Below are positions 25,621-34,459 of a stretch of 57,183 nucleotides of DNA, piece after piece. Every line of letters starts with the position of its first letter. Position 1 is the stretch's first letter. The notes below the pieces were generated by a model. The model was not told the DNA's origin. It worked only from the letters and a program-made list of their open reading frames with translations, and did no database searches. The position numbers and the translations under genes were made by a program. Source of the stretch: an uncultured Alphaproteobacteria bacterium (lineage in GTDB: Bacteria; Pseudomonadota; Alphaproteobacteria; HIMB59); assembly GCA_902591315.1 (NCBI GenBank), contig CACJAI010000006.1, positions 1 to 57,183 of the forward strand, written 5' to 3'.

Positions 25621-26136
25621 TTTGATAACACCAGAACTTGTTATTATCTTAAGATCAATTTTTAAATCTTCTCTAACTTTATTCTTCAAATTTGTTATAT
25701 GTGTGTCTAACTTGTTTATTTGTATATCTTTATCGTAAGGCCATATAATTTTATATAAACTACTCTTGTTAATTCCAATATCTAAATTAAGAGTTAGCCA
25801 TGTTATGATAATGTTATGAATATAATTCAAGTTAATTGAATTATCATCAGATGATAAGCTCTGCATTATAGGGTTGTAATTTAATTTACCCACGCTAACA
25901 AACTTATTAACATATAACTTTTTTATTTCAGAGAAAAATAGATCAAAAGAAATTGGTAGTTTTAAAAATCTAGGCTCACCAAGTGTATTAATTCTTAACT
26001 GATTTTTTTCAAAAAATAAATTTAATTCAAAAAAGGACTTAGAAGATTCATCTTTAGTAATTGAAATTTTTTTTTGTTTAAATAAGTTTTCAATTTTTAT
26101 TGAATTAAAAATATCATTGGATTTAATTAAGATCAT
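25606..26136 (-). CDS. OmpR-type winged-helix protein without receiver domain
   Basis: A 176-residue protein. Its C-terminal part (about residues 120-176) carries the trans_reg_C pattern: KSSLYKIIWPYDKDI, then LDTHITNLKNKVREDL, then IITSSGVIKLIID. The helix 3 pattern LDxHIxxLxxK is the DNA-recognition helix of OmpR-type regulators. The N-terminal 115 residues do not show the receiver Asp-Asp-Lys constellation, so it cannot obviously be phosphorylated. In related genomes a small winged-helix response regulator stands near ftsK and lolA; here it is convergent with ftsK and one base downstream of lolA. Its targets are unknown. Confidence 0.55.
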   Translation of the reverse strand: MILIKSNDIFNSIKIENLFKQKKISITKDESSKSFFELNLFFEKNQLRINTLGEPRFLKLPISFDLFFSEIKKLYVNKFVSVGKLNYNPIMQSLSSDDNSINLNYIHNIIITWLTLNLDIGINKSSLYKIIWPYDKDIQINKLDTHITNLKNKVREDLKIDLKIITSSGVIKLIID

Positions 26137-26609
26137 TATTTTATTTCAGGTAACAAAAAAGGTTGGAAATACCTTTTAGGTATATCCTCAAAATTACAAT
26201 TTAAAAAATAAATACTTAAGTTTGCATCAGGGCTATTAATCGAAATCCTTTTCATAAAATTATTATCCTTACTTTCATGTATTTTAATATTGATATCGTC
26301 ATTGCTATAAAATGTTTTAATATTTGGATAATTTTTAATTACAGACTTAAGCTCATTTAAAATTAAATCGTTATTTAATTTACTCACGCTATTTTTATTA
26401 TCATTCCTAATTACAAAGTACTCGTTATTAAAAATAATAGTAAAAAGCTGTTTATCATCATATTCGTATCTTAATAAACCATCTCGAAATAGCATACTTC
26501 CTAATTGAATTGAACCATCTTGATACACCTCTTCAAATTCACACTTTATACTTTTTGCTTCGGAAACTTTAAAATTAATAATCAAAAAAAATATAATTAG
26601 ATATCTCAT
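26136..26609 (-). CDS. lolA: Outer-membrane lipoprotein carrier LolA-like
   Basis: A 157-residue exported protein; the signal peptide runs about residues 1-18 (ending VSEA-K). LolA shuttles lipoproteins from LolCDE to the outer membrane. The fold marker is the strand pair GSMLFRDGLLRYEYDD (family pattern G-x-x-x-x-R-P-G-x-L-R-W-x-Y), followed by IIFNNEYFVIRN and later ISINSPDANLSIYFLNC. It is shorter than typical LolA (about 200 residues) and has lost some C-terminal strands. It overlaps yggS by four bases and lies beside ftsK, as in other alphaproteobacteria. Confidence 0.7.
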   Translation of the reverse strand: MRYLIIFFLIINFKVSEAKSIKCEFEEVYQDGSIQLGSMLFRDGLLRYEYDDKQLFTIIFNNEYFVIRNDNKNSVSKLNNDLILNELKSVIKNYPNIKTFYSNDDINIKIHESKDNNFMKRISINSPDANLSIYFLNCNFEDIPKRYFQPFLLPEIK

Positions 26610-27241
26610 TCAAATATTAGAGATCCTACTCTAATAATGTCTGATTGAAAATTAAGAGCAATTTCATAATCGTTACTCATGCCCATACTCAACTTTAAAT
26701 TCTTATTGGTATTATCTCTAAGTTTAACCATTTCTTTGAAATAATCACTAGGGTCAACAATATTTGGCGGTATGCACATCAGTCCATTAATATGAAGATT
26801 TTTACTTAATGAATAATTATACAAATCTTGAAGGTCCTTTTTATGTATTCCTGATTTTTGATCCTCATCACCTATATTTACTTGTATAAAAAATTTTTTT
26901 GTTTTTATGGTAGGTAATTTTTTTGATTGTTTTGCAATTTCATCAACTAATGAAAATCTATCAATTGATTGAATAACATCGAAAATTTTCATAGCATTTT
27001 TTACTTTATTGCTTTGAAGAGGGCCAATTAAATGAAGCTCGCACTTTTCAAAAGAGTTTATTGATTGATATTTAACTTGAGCTTCTTGAACTTTGTTTTC
27101 ACCGAATAACTTGAAACCATTTTTTATAAGCTCGTTAATATCTTGCTTCGACCGATTTTTGGTGACAATCATAAGTCTTGCTGAAATATGAGATTTTAAA
27201 ATTTCACTTATCAAGCTAATATTTTTATAATTTATACTCAA
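26606..27241 (-). CDS. yggS: YggS-family PLP homeostasis protein
   Basis: A 211-residue PLP-binding TIM-barrel protein of the YggS/PLPBP family, thought to buffer pyridoxal phosphate and influence amino-acid and CoA balance rather than catalyse a defined reaction. The PLP lysine is in ARLMIVTKNRS (family A-V-S-K). Other marks are GFKLFGENKVQEAQ, LHLIGPLQSNKVKNAM, IQSIDRFSLVDEIAKQ, VNIGDEDQKSGI and LSMGMSNDYEIALNFQSD with the phosphate-binding Ser. It is co-directional with lolA (four-base overlap), and its start is two bases after the sulfotransferase-like gene. Confidence 0.93.
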   Translation of the reverse strand: MSINYKNISLISEILKSHISARLMIVTKNRSKQDINELIKNGFKLFGENKVQEAQVKYQSINSFEKCELHLIGPLQSNKVKNAMKIFDVIQSIDRFSLVDEIAKQSKKLPTIKTKKFFIQVNIGDEDQKSGIHKKDLQDLYNYSLSKNLHINGLMCIPPNIVDPSDYFKEMVKLRDNTNKNLKLSMGMSNDYEIALNFQSDIIRVGSLIFE

Positions 27242-27243
27242 AT

Positions 27244-28203
27244 TTAATTTGGAAAACTGATTGTATGGTCTAAATTTTTGTCTAAAAACTTTTTATCATT
27301 ACTTGATAAATCACCATCAATCTTTTGATTTAATTCGTTATTTAAAATAAAACTCTTAACATCATCGATATTTATATCAATAATCATCCCAAACTGTTTT
27401 AAGTGATAAAGAATTTCAAGCAAAACATCTTGGGTTTGACTCAATAATTTATCATAGGAGATAATTTTTCCTTTAAATGTATTAATAACATTTTCGTCTG
27501 TCCAAGACTTTACATTAGTGTTATAACTTTTTCTATTTTCATATATTTTAAATGGAAGATCCTCTTGTTCTTTGTTCAAAAATTGTTGATCACTAAAATT
27601 AAATAATTCATTATAAGACGCATCAGAAGAACCAAACTTTTTTTTATATCTAAGTAATAACTCTTCGGGTGTATTGATAATATAAAAATAACAAAATGTA
27701 GTATTTGGATAGATAAAATAATTTTTTTTATTTGTTTCAAAAAAGGATGCACATGAATTAAGAAATAAATAATCATTGTCTTGATTAAATAAAATTAAAT
27801 TTTGATATAAATTTGATAAAGATAAAAAATCATTAAACTCAATATCTTTTTTTGGACTTTTGGTGTCTAAATTAGAAAAAAATTCATTTAATAAGTTGGA
27901 AAAATTACCGATCTTAAAAGATAAATTTAAATTTCTAGACAGATAGAAATCTAAAAATTTATTAACATAGGAAAGGTCTGATAAATCATACGAGACGGTC
28001 CAAATTATTTTTTGTTTATAAAATTCAAATGGTAAATCTCTGAGTATAGATTGGCTATTTTTTAAAAGCAAAAATAAATCAATCTGATTCTTTTTTTTTA
28101 GATCTAGAATAAAATCATAAGCCAAATCAAATTCTTTTTTCGAAACATGTTCCTCAAATAATTTCAAATTATAATTTAATTTAATTTTCTTTAATAAATT
28201 CAT
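27244..28203 (-). CDS. Sulfotransferase-like protein lacking the PAPS loop
   Basis: A 319-residue soluble protein. The C-terminal third resembles the second half of bacterial sulfotransferases: FCYFYIINTPEELLLRYKKK is in the place of the R-x-P-x-x-x-x-x-S nucleotide segment, NTNVKSWTDENVINTFKGKI in place of the H-x-x-S-W block, and ISYDKLLSQTQDVLLEIL in place of Y-E-x-L. No Pro-Arg-Ser-Gly-Thr PAPS loop is present, and the N-terminal 110 residues are novel helical sequence. It is therefore either inactive or a partner. It diverges, with 21 bases between starts, from a complete TPR-sulfotransferase, and is otherwise in an operon with yggS and lolA. Confidence 0.45.
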   Translation of the reverse strand: MNLLKKIKLNYNLKLFEEHVSKKEFDLAYDFILDLKKKNQIDLFLLLKNSQSILRDLPFEFYKQKIIWTVSYDLSDLSYVNKFLDFYLSRNLNLSFKIGNFSNLLNEFFSNLDTKSPKKDIEFNDFLSLSNLYQNLILFNQDNDYLFLNSCASFFETNKKNYFIYPNTTFCYFYIINTPEELLLRYKKKFGSSDASYNELFNFSDQQFLNKEQEDLPFKIYENRKSYNTNVKSWTDENVINTFKGKIISYDKLLSQTQDVLLEILYHLKQFGMIIDINIDDVKSFILNNELNQKIDGDLSSNDKKFLDKNLDHTISFPN

Positions 28204-28224
28204 TACTATATATATGCTTAAATT

Positions 28225-29808
28225 ATGAATTTAGTTATGTCAAAAATAATAAATCTCATGAAAGAACAAAAGTATAATGCTGCAGATTTAGAACTTAAAC
28301 ATCAACTAAAAAAGAACCCACTCTCATTTACTTTAAATAAAACTCATGCAGTTAATTTATTATGGCAAGAAAAATATAATTTAGCGATTGAGAGTTTTAA
28401 TAAGTGTTATCAAATTAACCCAAACGACTATGACGTAAACATAAACTTAGCTCTCTTATTTAATAAAGTTCAGGATTACAAAACATCTATTCAATTTTCA
28501 GAGAAAGCACTTGCGATTAATACAAAAAAACCAGAGGTTTATCATAATTTGGCAGAGAGTTATTTTTATATAAATAACCTCAAACTAGCTGAGGAATATA
28601 TTTTAAAGTCTATAGAGTTAAGAGGCGGTATAGATAAGATGGAAATTTTTAATTACAAAGACACACTAAATATTTACACTGATATACTTTTCTTAAAAGG
28701 AGATGAGGATCAGTTTAAAAATGTTTGTATAAATCTATTAAATAAAGGAGTTTTTTTAGGTGACATTTTTAGAAAATTATTCAGGTATGATAAAAATGCT
28801 ATTTCCCAAGATCATCTTAAATATTTGTATGATATTTTAAAATCTATTGATGATCATAAAAATTTAATAGATCGTAATATAACAAAAGCTAATATCTATT
28901 CTTGTCTGGCTGAGTATAATCAAAACATAGATAAAAAATTCTCTGAGAAATTTTATGTTCTATCAAACAAACTTATTTCTGAGGTTCAAAGATATTCACT
29001 TTATGATCGTCAGGTGTTTGCTAAAAATGCAATTAAATTTTTCGATAATCCAGAACTAGAAAAAACTTCTAATAATTTCCAATCTGATTTAGGAAAAGGA
29101 TTAATATTTATAATTGGAATGCCCAGATCAGGTACAACGCTAACTGAGTCTATAATTTCAACTGCTGAAAATTGTGTAGTTGGAGGTGAAAAAGTTTTTT
29201 TTGCAAGTCAATGTAGTTCTCTAATGCAACAATATGTAAATGGAGATATAGATTTTGAAAATTTATACCAACTTGGTCAACGTTATTTAGATACGATTGA
29301 CATACAGCGGCAAGGAAAAAATTTTTATGTAGATAAGCTCCCTCAAAATTATCTTTACTACAATTTTATAAAAAAGAGTCTTCCACTTGCAAAATTTATA
29401 CATGTGTATAGAGACCCATGGGATAACGCTATTTCACTTTTTAAACAATACTATGTAAAAGAAATAACTTATTCCTCCTCTTTCTTTGGGATAGCATTAG
29501 AATATGCGAATTATGAACATCTTATGAATAAATGGAGGTCCGAGGAAAACCACAACATTCTTGATATTGACTACAAAGATTTAGTTACAAACACAGATGT
29601 TGCTGCTAACAAAATTTGGAGTTTCTGTAATATCCCAGGAAAATATAATAAATCAGAGCGCTCTAATCATTTTGCTCAAACAGCTAGCAAACATCAAGTT
29701 AGGCAAGAAATATACACCACATCTCTTGAAAAAGAGGAATTTGTTGAATTTAAAGATGAATTTCTTCAAAATCTAGACAATCAAAGATCGTACTGGAAAA
29801 ATAACTGA
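28225..29808 (+). CDS. TPR-sulfotransferase
   Basis: A 527-residue protein with several TPR repeats in about residues 20-150 and a C-terminal sulfotransferase domain. The PAPS 5'-phosphosulfate loop is FIIGMPRSGTTLTESII (near residue 298), the Glu of GGEKVFF follows, and the 3'-phosphate segment is IHVYRDPWDNAISLFKQYY (near 395). FAQTASKHQVRQEIYT near the end matches the terminal substrate/PAPS loop. This is the pattern of tyrosyl-protein-sulfotransferase-like bacterial proteins, which sulfate proteins or glycans; the acceptor is unknown. It reads away from the degenerate relative and is followed by a palindrome. Confidence 0.85.
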   Translation: MNLVMSKIINLMKEQKYNAADLELKHQLKKNPLSFTLNKTHAVNLLWQEKYNLAIESFNKCYQINPNDYDVNINLALLFNKVQDYKTSIQFSEKALAINTKKPEVYHNLAESYFYINNLKLAEEYILKSIELRGGIDKMEIFNYKDTLNIYTDILFLKGDEDQFKNVCINLLNKGVFLGDIFRKLFRYDKNAISQDHLKYLYDILKSIDDHKNLIDRNITKANIYSCLAEYNQNIDKKFSEKFYVLSNKLISEVQRYSLYDRQVFAKNAIKFFDNPELEKTSNNFQSDLGKGLIFIIGMPRSGTTLTESIISTAENCVVGGEKVFFASQCSSLMQQYVNGDIDFENLYQLGQRYLDTIDIQRQGKNFYVDKLPQNYLYYNFIKKSLPLAKFIHVYRDPWDNAISLFKQYYVKEITYSSSFFGIALEYANYEHLMNKWRSEENHNILDIDYKDLVTNTDVAANKIWSFCNIPGKYNKSERSNHFAQTASKHQVRQEIYTTSLEKEEFVEFKDEFLQNLDNQRSYWKNN

Positions 29809-29817
29809 AATAATTAA

Positions 29818-29835
29818 TGTTGCAAAATTGCAACA
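29818..29835. promoter_or_regulatory. Palindrome TGTTGCAA-AA-TTGCAACA
   Basis: An 8-bp perfect inverted repeat with a two-base centre, nine bases after the sulfotransferase stop codon and about 117 bases before the porin start codon. The downstream T run is short (GTTTTAT), so it makes a poor intrinsic terminator; the tiny loop fits a protein-binding operator better. Which role it has is undecided. Confidence 0.45.
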
Positions 29836-29904
29836 GTTTTATGAAATTTACTGAATTTATTGATTTTTAATACTCTTATTCAACTTAATGAATATTATTC
29901 TCTT

Positions 29905-29920
29905 AGTTTTAATTAAAACT
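29905..29920. promoter_or_regulatory. Perfect 16-bp palindrome in the porin leader
   Basis: AGTTTTAATTAAAACT reads identically on both strands, about 32 bases before the porin start codon and upstream of its Shine-Dalgarno sequence AAGGA. It could be an operator for a dimeric regulator or fold in the porin mRNA leader. Being all A/T except two bases, some chance occurrence is possible in this genome. Confidence 0.4.
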
Positions 29921-29952
29921 GAAAACTAATAATTAAGAAAGGAATAATTATT

Positions 29953-30921
29953 ATGAAAAAACTACTAATCGCAATCTCTGCAATTGCTGCAGCTGTTGGT
30001 TTTACAGCAAAAGCTAATGCAGATATTTCCGTTTCCGGTTCGTCAAATGCAGCGTATTTGTCAACAGCTGGTAACGGTGACGATGAAGAATTAGCAGTTG
30101 GTACAACTGTTGATTTTTCTATGTCTACAACAACCAGCACTGGTCTTGGTATCTCTGCAGGTTTATCTCTATCTACAGACTATGACAGTAACAACAGTGA
30201 TACTGCTACTGGCGGTAGAACTGCAACTTTCACAACTGGTGGAGCAACAATCGTAGTTGGTGACGTTGAGATCTCTGACACTGTCGGTTCAGTCGGTGGT
30301 GTAGTAAACGGTCCACTAGATGATGCTAGTGACTTAAGCTCAAGTGTTGCAACAGGCTTCCTAGACGACGATGGTATGGGTGTTGAGTTAACTACAGCAA
30401 TGGGTGAAGCTTCATTAAACATCTCATTTGTATCTAACGATAGAGTTGATAACCACGGTGCATTAAACAGTTCAACATCTGGTGAAGATTCAGCAATGTC
30501 AGCATCTATCACAATGCCAATGGGTGATTACTCATTCACAATCGGTGTAGCAGACTCAGACTCAGGTGAATCATCATCTGGTGCATCTGCATCTGCATCA
30601 ATTGGTGGTGGTACACTTACTGTTGGTTACTCAAACCAAACATTAATCGCTTCAGGTAACTCTAGCTTATCAACTGCTGGTGACTCAGAAGTGGTTGGTG
30701 CTACATACGTAATGTCTATGGATGCAGACACAACTATTTCTTTAGGTTATCAGTCAGCTAAAGACGCTGATAGTGAATCACACACACAAACAGATCTTTC
30801 AGTAGAAAGAGCTATGGGTGGTGGTGCAACAGTGTACTTAGACCTAAGAAACTTAGACGGTGATACAGCTTCTAACGCAGACGGTACAGCTATTGCCTTC
30901 GGTACATCTGTAGCATTCTAA
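29953..30921 (+). CDS. Outer-membrane porin
   Basis: A 322-residue exported beta-barrel protein. The signal peptide is MKKLLIAISAIAAAVGFTAKANA, then ADISVSGSSNAAY, the normal start of alphaproteobacterial porins. The sequence alternates hydrophobic and polar residues, is rich in Gly, Ser, Thr and Asp, has no Cys, and ends TAIAFGTSVAF with a terminal Phe, the BAM recognition signal. Its codons use many more C-ending forms than the neighbours, as expected of a major protein. It has a strong Shine-Dalgarno sequence (AAGGA before 29953), its own leader with palindromes and an intrinsic terminator. It would let nutrients across the outer membrane; selectivity is unknown. Confidence 0.88.
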   Translation: MKKLLIAISAIAAAVGFTAKANADISVSGSSNAAYLSTAGNGDDEELAVGTTVDFSMSTTTSTGLGISAGLSLSTDYDSNNSDTATGGRTATFTTGGATIVVGDVEISDTVGSVGGVVNGPLDDASDLSSSVATGFLDDDGMGVELTTAMGEASLNISFVSNDRVDNHGALNSSTSGEDSAMSASITMPMGDYSFTIGVADSDSGESSSGASASASIGGGTLTVGYSNQTLIASGNSSLSTAGDSEVVGATYVMSMDADTTISLGYQSAKDADSESHTQTDLSVERAMGGGATVYLDLRNLDGDTASNADGTAIAFGTSVAF

Positions 30922-30944
30922 TCCAGATTAGATTATTACAATTT

Positions 30945-30979
30945 AAACCAGGTAGGTTTTATACCTGCCTGGTTTTTTT
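30945..30979 (+). terminator. Rho-independent terminator of the porin gene
   Basis: AAACCAGGTAGGT and ACCTGCCTGGTTT form a 13-bp stem with one wobble pair and a five-base loop, ending in a T run, 24 bases after the porin stop codon. It is the strongest terminator in the window. Confidence 0.95.
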
Positions 30980-31023
30980 ATTTCTGCCTTGTATAAAATT
31001 TTCAAATTAAATAATATTACTCG

Positions 31024-31629
31024 ATGATTAAGTTATTTTTTACGCTCTTTCTGATGTTTTTTCTTCAATCATGCAGTAAAGGGCTGTTTAATGGTGATGT
31101 TCAAAAAAACTTGAAAGCAATGGACAAAATTCATGGGGTATGTAACAACCCTTATAGAGAATACAATAAAGCCCAGAGAAAAATATGTGAAGATAAAGAA
31201 AGAGCAGCAGGCCCAGATGGTGAAATTGGGGAACCTTTAAATATCTCCCAAATAATCAGAGATTTCAGAAGTGGTGGCACCAGTACTCAATATCAAGGAA
31301 CATCTATGTCAGTAAATAAGAACCTTTGGGAAGCGTCATTGATCATGTTAGACCAGTATCCTTTAAATATTGTTGACTCACAAGGCGGATTTATTTCAAC
31401 AGATTGGATAACAGAAAAAGAGAGCCCTAATCAAAGATGTTTAATTAAGGTTAAAATAACTAGTCAAGAATTGTTATCCAATGGAGCAAAAGTGAAGTTG
31501 CTTTGTGAGCAGAAAGAATTGGACTCTTGGTATCAAGATGAAATTTCATACACTGAGGAAGAAAAAAATCTGACATTAAAGATATTGGATATTGCAAATG
31601 AGCTCAGTTTAATTGATAAACTCTCTTAA
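31024..31629 (+). CDS. DUF3576 family lipoprotein
   Basis: A 201-residue protein with a lipoprotein signal peptide (MIKLFFTLFLMFFLQSC, lipid-attachment Cys17). The mature part contains NKNLWEASLIMLDQYPL, SQGGFISTDW, then CLIKVKITSQELLSNGAKVKLL and LDSWYQDE. This is the DUF3576 pattern (L-W-x-A-x-L-x-x-L...G-G-x-I-x-T-D-W) of alphaproteobacterial envelope lipoproteins with no assigned function. It precedes leuS by nine bases, as in other alphaproteobacteria. Positional links with leuS and lptE suggest an envelope-assembly role, but that is only a guess. Confidence 0.8.
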   Translation: MIKLFFTLFLMFFLQSCSKGLFNGDVQKNLKAMDKIHGVCNNPYREYNKAQRKICEDKERAAGPDGEIGEPLNISQIIRDFRSGGTSTQYQGTSMSVNKNLWEASLIMLDQYPLNIVDSQGGFISTDWITEKESPNQRCLIKVKITSQELLSNGAKVKLLCEQKELDSWYQDEISYTEEEKNLTLKILDIANELSLIDKLS

Positions 31630-31638
31630 ACTTTATTA

Positions 31639-34002
31639 ATGTCAAAGAAATATATACTAGAAATGTTTCCTTACCCCTCTGGTAATATTCATATGGGCCA
31701 TGTAAGAAATTATGTAATTGGAGATATATGTGCTCGATATCACAAACTCAAGGGCGACGAAGTAGTTCATCCGATGGGATGGGATGCCTTTGGTCTTCCT
31801 GCAGAAAATGCGGCAATGCAGTTTAAAACTCATCCCAAAGATTGGACATTGTCCAATATCAAAAACATGAAGGCACAACTAAAAAAATTAGATTTAGATT
31901 TAGATTGGGAGAAAGAGTTAGCGACATGTAAAGAAGATTATTATCAATACCAGCAAGAACTTTTTATCGATTTATACAATGCTGGACTCGCTTATAAAAA
32001 AGATGCACTAGTCAATTGGGATCCAGAGGATCAAACTGTGCTTGCAAATGAACAAGTCATAGATGGCAAAGGATGGAGAACTGGGGCGACTGTAGAACAG
32101 AAAGTATTGTCCCAATGGTTCTTCAAGATTACAAATTATGCTGAAGAACTTTTAACTGGTTTAGATGAATTAACTCTTTGGCCAGAAAAAGTAAAAACAA
32201 TGCAAAGAAATTGGATAGGTAAATCAATAGGTGCGGAGATAAAGTTTGATGTTATTGGCAAAAATGAGAGCCTTAATATATTTACAACAAGACCTGATAC
32301 AATTTACGGTGCAACTTTTATCGCCATATCTGTGAATCATAATCTTGTAAGTAAATCACTAAGTAGTAGTGAAATTGAAAATATAAAAAATTTATTTGAT
32401 CAAGTTTCAGATGAGAAAGAGAAGATAGGATATCTTTTAGACATAGAGTGTAAACATCCATTGTTAGATAAAAAATTACCTGTATACGTTGCAAATTTTG
32501 TCTTAGATAATTATGGTGAAGGAGCAATATTTGGTTGTCCGGCACATGATGAGAGAGATTATGAATTTGCAATCAAATATGATTTACCAATTATAAAAGT
32601 TATTCAATGTGAGGATAATCAATTACCCTTTACTGAAGATGGGTTGGTGATTAATTCACCGTTGTTAAATGGATTAAGTAAGTCAGATGCTATATTGAAA
32701 ATTACAGAACATTTTGAAAGCGAGAAAATAGGAAAGAGGTCTATTAATTATAAATTAAGAGATTGGGGGGTGTCCAGACAACGTTATTGGGGGTGTCCTA
32801 TTCCAGTAATTTATTATGAGGATGGGAGTTACAGGGTTTTGGAAAAATCTGAATTGCCAGTATTGCTCCCTTATGATGTAAATTTGAGTGGTAAAGGAAA
32901 CGCCCTTTTAAATCATAATAATTGGAGAAAAATAACTTGTTCTAAAACAAATAAAATTGCTTATAGAGAAACAGATACACTTGATACCTTTGTTGACTCA
33001 TCATGGTATTACATAAGGTTTTTAGATAACAAGCTTAAAAAACCATTTGATAATCAAAGAGTAGATGAATATCTACCAGTAGATAAGTATATTGGCGGGA
33101 TAGAACATGCAATTTTACACTTATTATATTCGCGTTTTTTTATGAAAGCCTTAAGAGATATATACAAGCTCAATATAAATGAGCCTTTTAAACAACTTTT
33201 TACTCAAGGAATGATTACTCATAAAACATATAAAACTGTTAACAATGAATGGGTTATGCCTAAAGAAGTTATTTACGAAAATGGAAAACTTTTGAGAGTT
33301 AAAACTAAAGAGTCTATTGAAGAAGGACCTAGTGAAAAAATGTCAAAGTCTAAAAAAAATGTTATTGAACCTGATGAAATACTTGAAAACTATGGACTGG
33401 ACGCGACCAGAGTTTTTATGATATCTGACTCACCGCCTGACAGAGAGCTTGAATGGACAGATGAAGGAATTCAAAGCTCAAAAAATTTGGTTAGAAGAAT
33501 AGAAAAGTATTTCACAATAAAATCAACAAATTTGAAGAAAGATACTGAAAAAATGATTGAAAAATTTATTTTCAATATTGAAAAAAATATTTTGAACTTT
33601 TCACTCAATAAATGTGTTGCTGATATATATACACTTTTTAATTATTTGGAAAAAGAAAAGGTATTTTTAAATGATAGTGAAATTAGTAAAAAAATTCTAA
33701 TATGTCTATATCCCATTGCACCTAAAATGTCCTTAAAAATTAGTAATAAATTATTTAATACTAATATTATGTCAGAATGGCCTGGTATAAATAATGAATT
33801 GTTAGAGGAAAGTAGTATTAATTTACCTATTCAAATACATGGTAAATTAATAACAACTATAAAGACAGAGAAGGGATATAATGAAAAAGATATATTAAAA
33901 TCAATATATCAAATTGAAAAAGTTAAAAATAAAATTCTTGAAAGAAAGGTGATCAAGGTAATTAATGTTCAAGACAAAATTATTAATATCATTACTAATT
34001 AG
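31639..34002 (+). CDS. leuS: Leucyl-tRNA synthetase
   Basis: Class I synthetase charging tRNA-Leu. The opening [25 protein letters not shown] holds the HIGH-type motif (HMGH, residues 18-21), and KMSKS is at about 567-571 ([10 protein letters not shown]). The CP1 editing domain is present with [13 protein letters not shown] and [30 protein letters not shown] and [13 protein letters not shown] mark the return to the catalytic core. At 787 residues it is shorter than the usual 840-870, mainly by a compact C-terminal and anticodon-binding region. Its 3' end overlaps the lptE-like gene by 38 bases. Confidence 0.97.
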   Translation: MSKKYILEMFPYPSGNIHMGHVRNYVIGDICARYHKLKGDEVVHPMGWDAFGLPAENAAMQFKTHPKDWTLSNIKNMKAQLKKLDLDLDWEKELATCKEDYYQYQQELFIDLYNAGLAYKKDALVNWDPEDQTVLANEQVIDGKGWRTGATVEQKVLSQWFFKITNYAEELLTGLDELTLWPEKVKTMQRNWIGKSIGAEIKFDVIGKNESLNIFTTRPDTIYGATFIAISVNHNLVSKSLSSSEIENIKNLFDQVSDEKEKIGYLLDIECKHPLLDKKLPVYVANFVLDNYGEGAIFGCPAHDERDYEFAIKYDLPIIKVIQCEDNQLPFTEDGLVINSPLLNGLSKSDAILKITEHFESEKIGKRSINYKLRDWGVSRQRYWGCPIPVIYYEDGSYRVLEKSELPVLLPYDVNLSGKGNALLNHNNWRKITCSKTNKIAYRETDTLDTFVDSSWYYIRFLDNKLKKPFDNQRVDEYLPVDKYIGGIEHAILHLLYSRFFMKALRDIYKLNINEPFKQLFTQGMITHKTYKTVNNEWVMPKEVIYENGKLLRVKTKESIEEGPSEKMSKSKKNVIEPDEILENYGLDATRVFMISDSPPDRELEWTDEGIQSSKNLVRRIEKYFTIKSTNLKKDTEKMIEKFIFNIEKNILNFSLNKCVADIYTLFNYLEKEKVFLNDSEISKKILICLYPIAPKMSLKISNKLFNTNIMSEWPGINNELLEESSINLPIQIHGKLITTIKTEKGYNEKDILKSIYQIEKVKNKILERKVIKVINVQDKIINIITN

Positions 34003-34459
34003 TTTTATTTTCTTATCATGTACGAAAGATACTCTTGATCGTGAAGTCACAAAATATTCTCTAGGCTATATAGGTGGCGAGTATGACGGTCTAATTTTAA
34101 AAAATTTATTAAAAAGTGATTTATCTAATTTTATGGCGTATGATGATAATTCGAACTTTAGAATTGAAGCAAGTATATCTCATTCATCAGAGCTTTTTAT
34201 TTCAAACGTCGATAATACATCTGACAGAATGAAAGTAAAAAGTAAAATGTCAGCAAAGGTTGTTAATTTAAGATTTAAATGTGATACCCAAACATTTGAA
34301 GAGGAAGTAACGCAATTTTATCTATTTGCAGACACCGATAGATACATAAGTAACAGTGTAGCAGAAAAAAAAATTAGAGAAGAAAGTACTGAAATTCTTG
34401 TTAGAAACTTTATTAACAAAGTCTTAAATACAGAAAATAAATGCAAAAAAACCCAGTAA
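33965..34459 (+). CDS. lptE: LptE-like LPS-assembly lipoprotein
   Basis: A 164-residue protein with a lipoprotein signal ([18 protein letters not shown], Cys19). Its place between leuS and the holA position, and the pattern of an exported lipoprotein of this size with strands such as [16 protein letters not shown] and [12 protein letters not shown], match the alphaproteobacterial LptE, which plugs the LptD barrel during LPS export. Sequence identity to known LptE is too low to prove by eye. The start at 33965 lies inside leuS (38-base overlap), which the signal peptide makes credible. It overlaps the next gene by 19 bases. Confidence 0.6.
   Translation: MFKTKLLISLLISFIFLSCTKDTLDREVTKYSLGYIGGEYDGLILKNLLKSDLSNFMAYDDNSNFRIEASISHSSELFISNVDNTSDRMKVKSKMSAKVVNLRFKCDTQTFEEEVTQFYLFADTDRYISNSVAEKKIREESTEILVRNFINKVLNTENKCKKTQ

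Noticed and set aside
30180-30512. Open frame antisense to the porin
   Set aside because: A long antisense frame in a Ser/Thr/Gly-rich, low-stop gene; no family motif and no ribosome site.
31639-34002. leuS as truncated
   Set aside because: Catalytic, editing and KMSKS regions are all present; the shortness is spread over the C-terminal regions.
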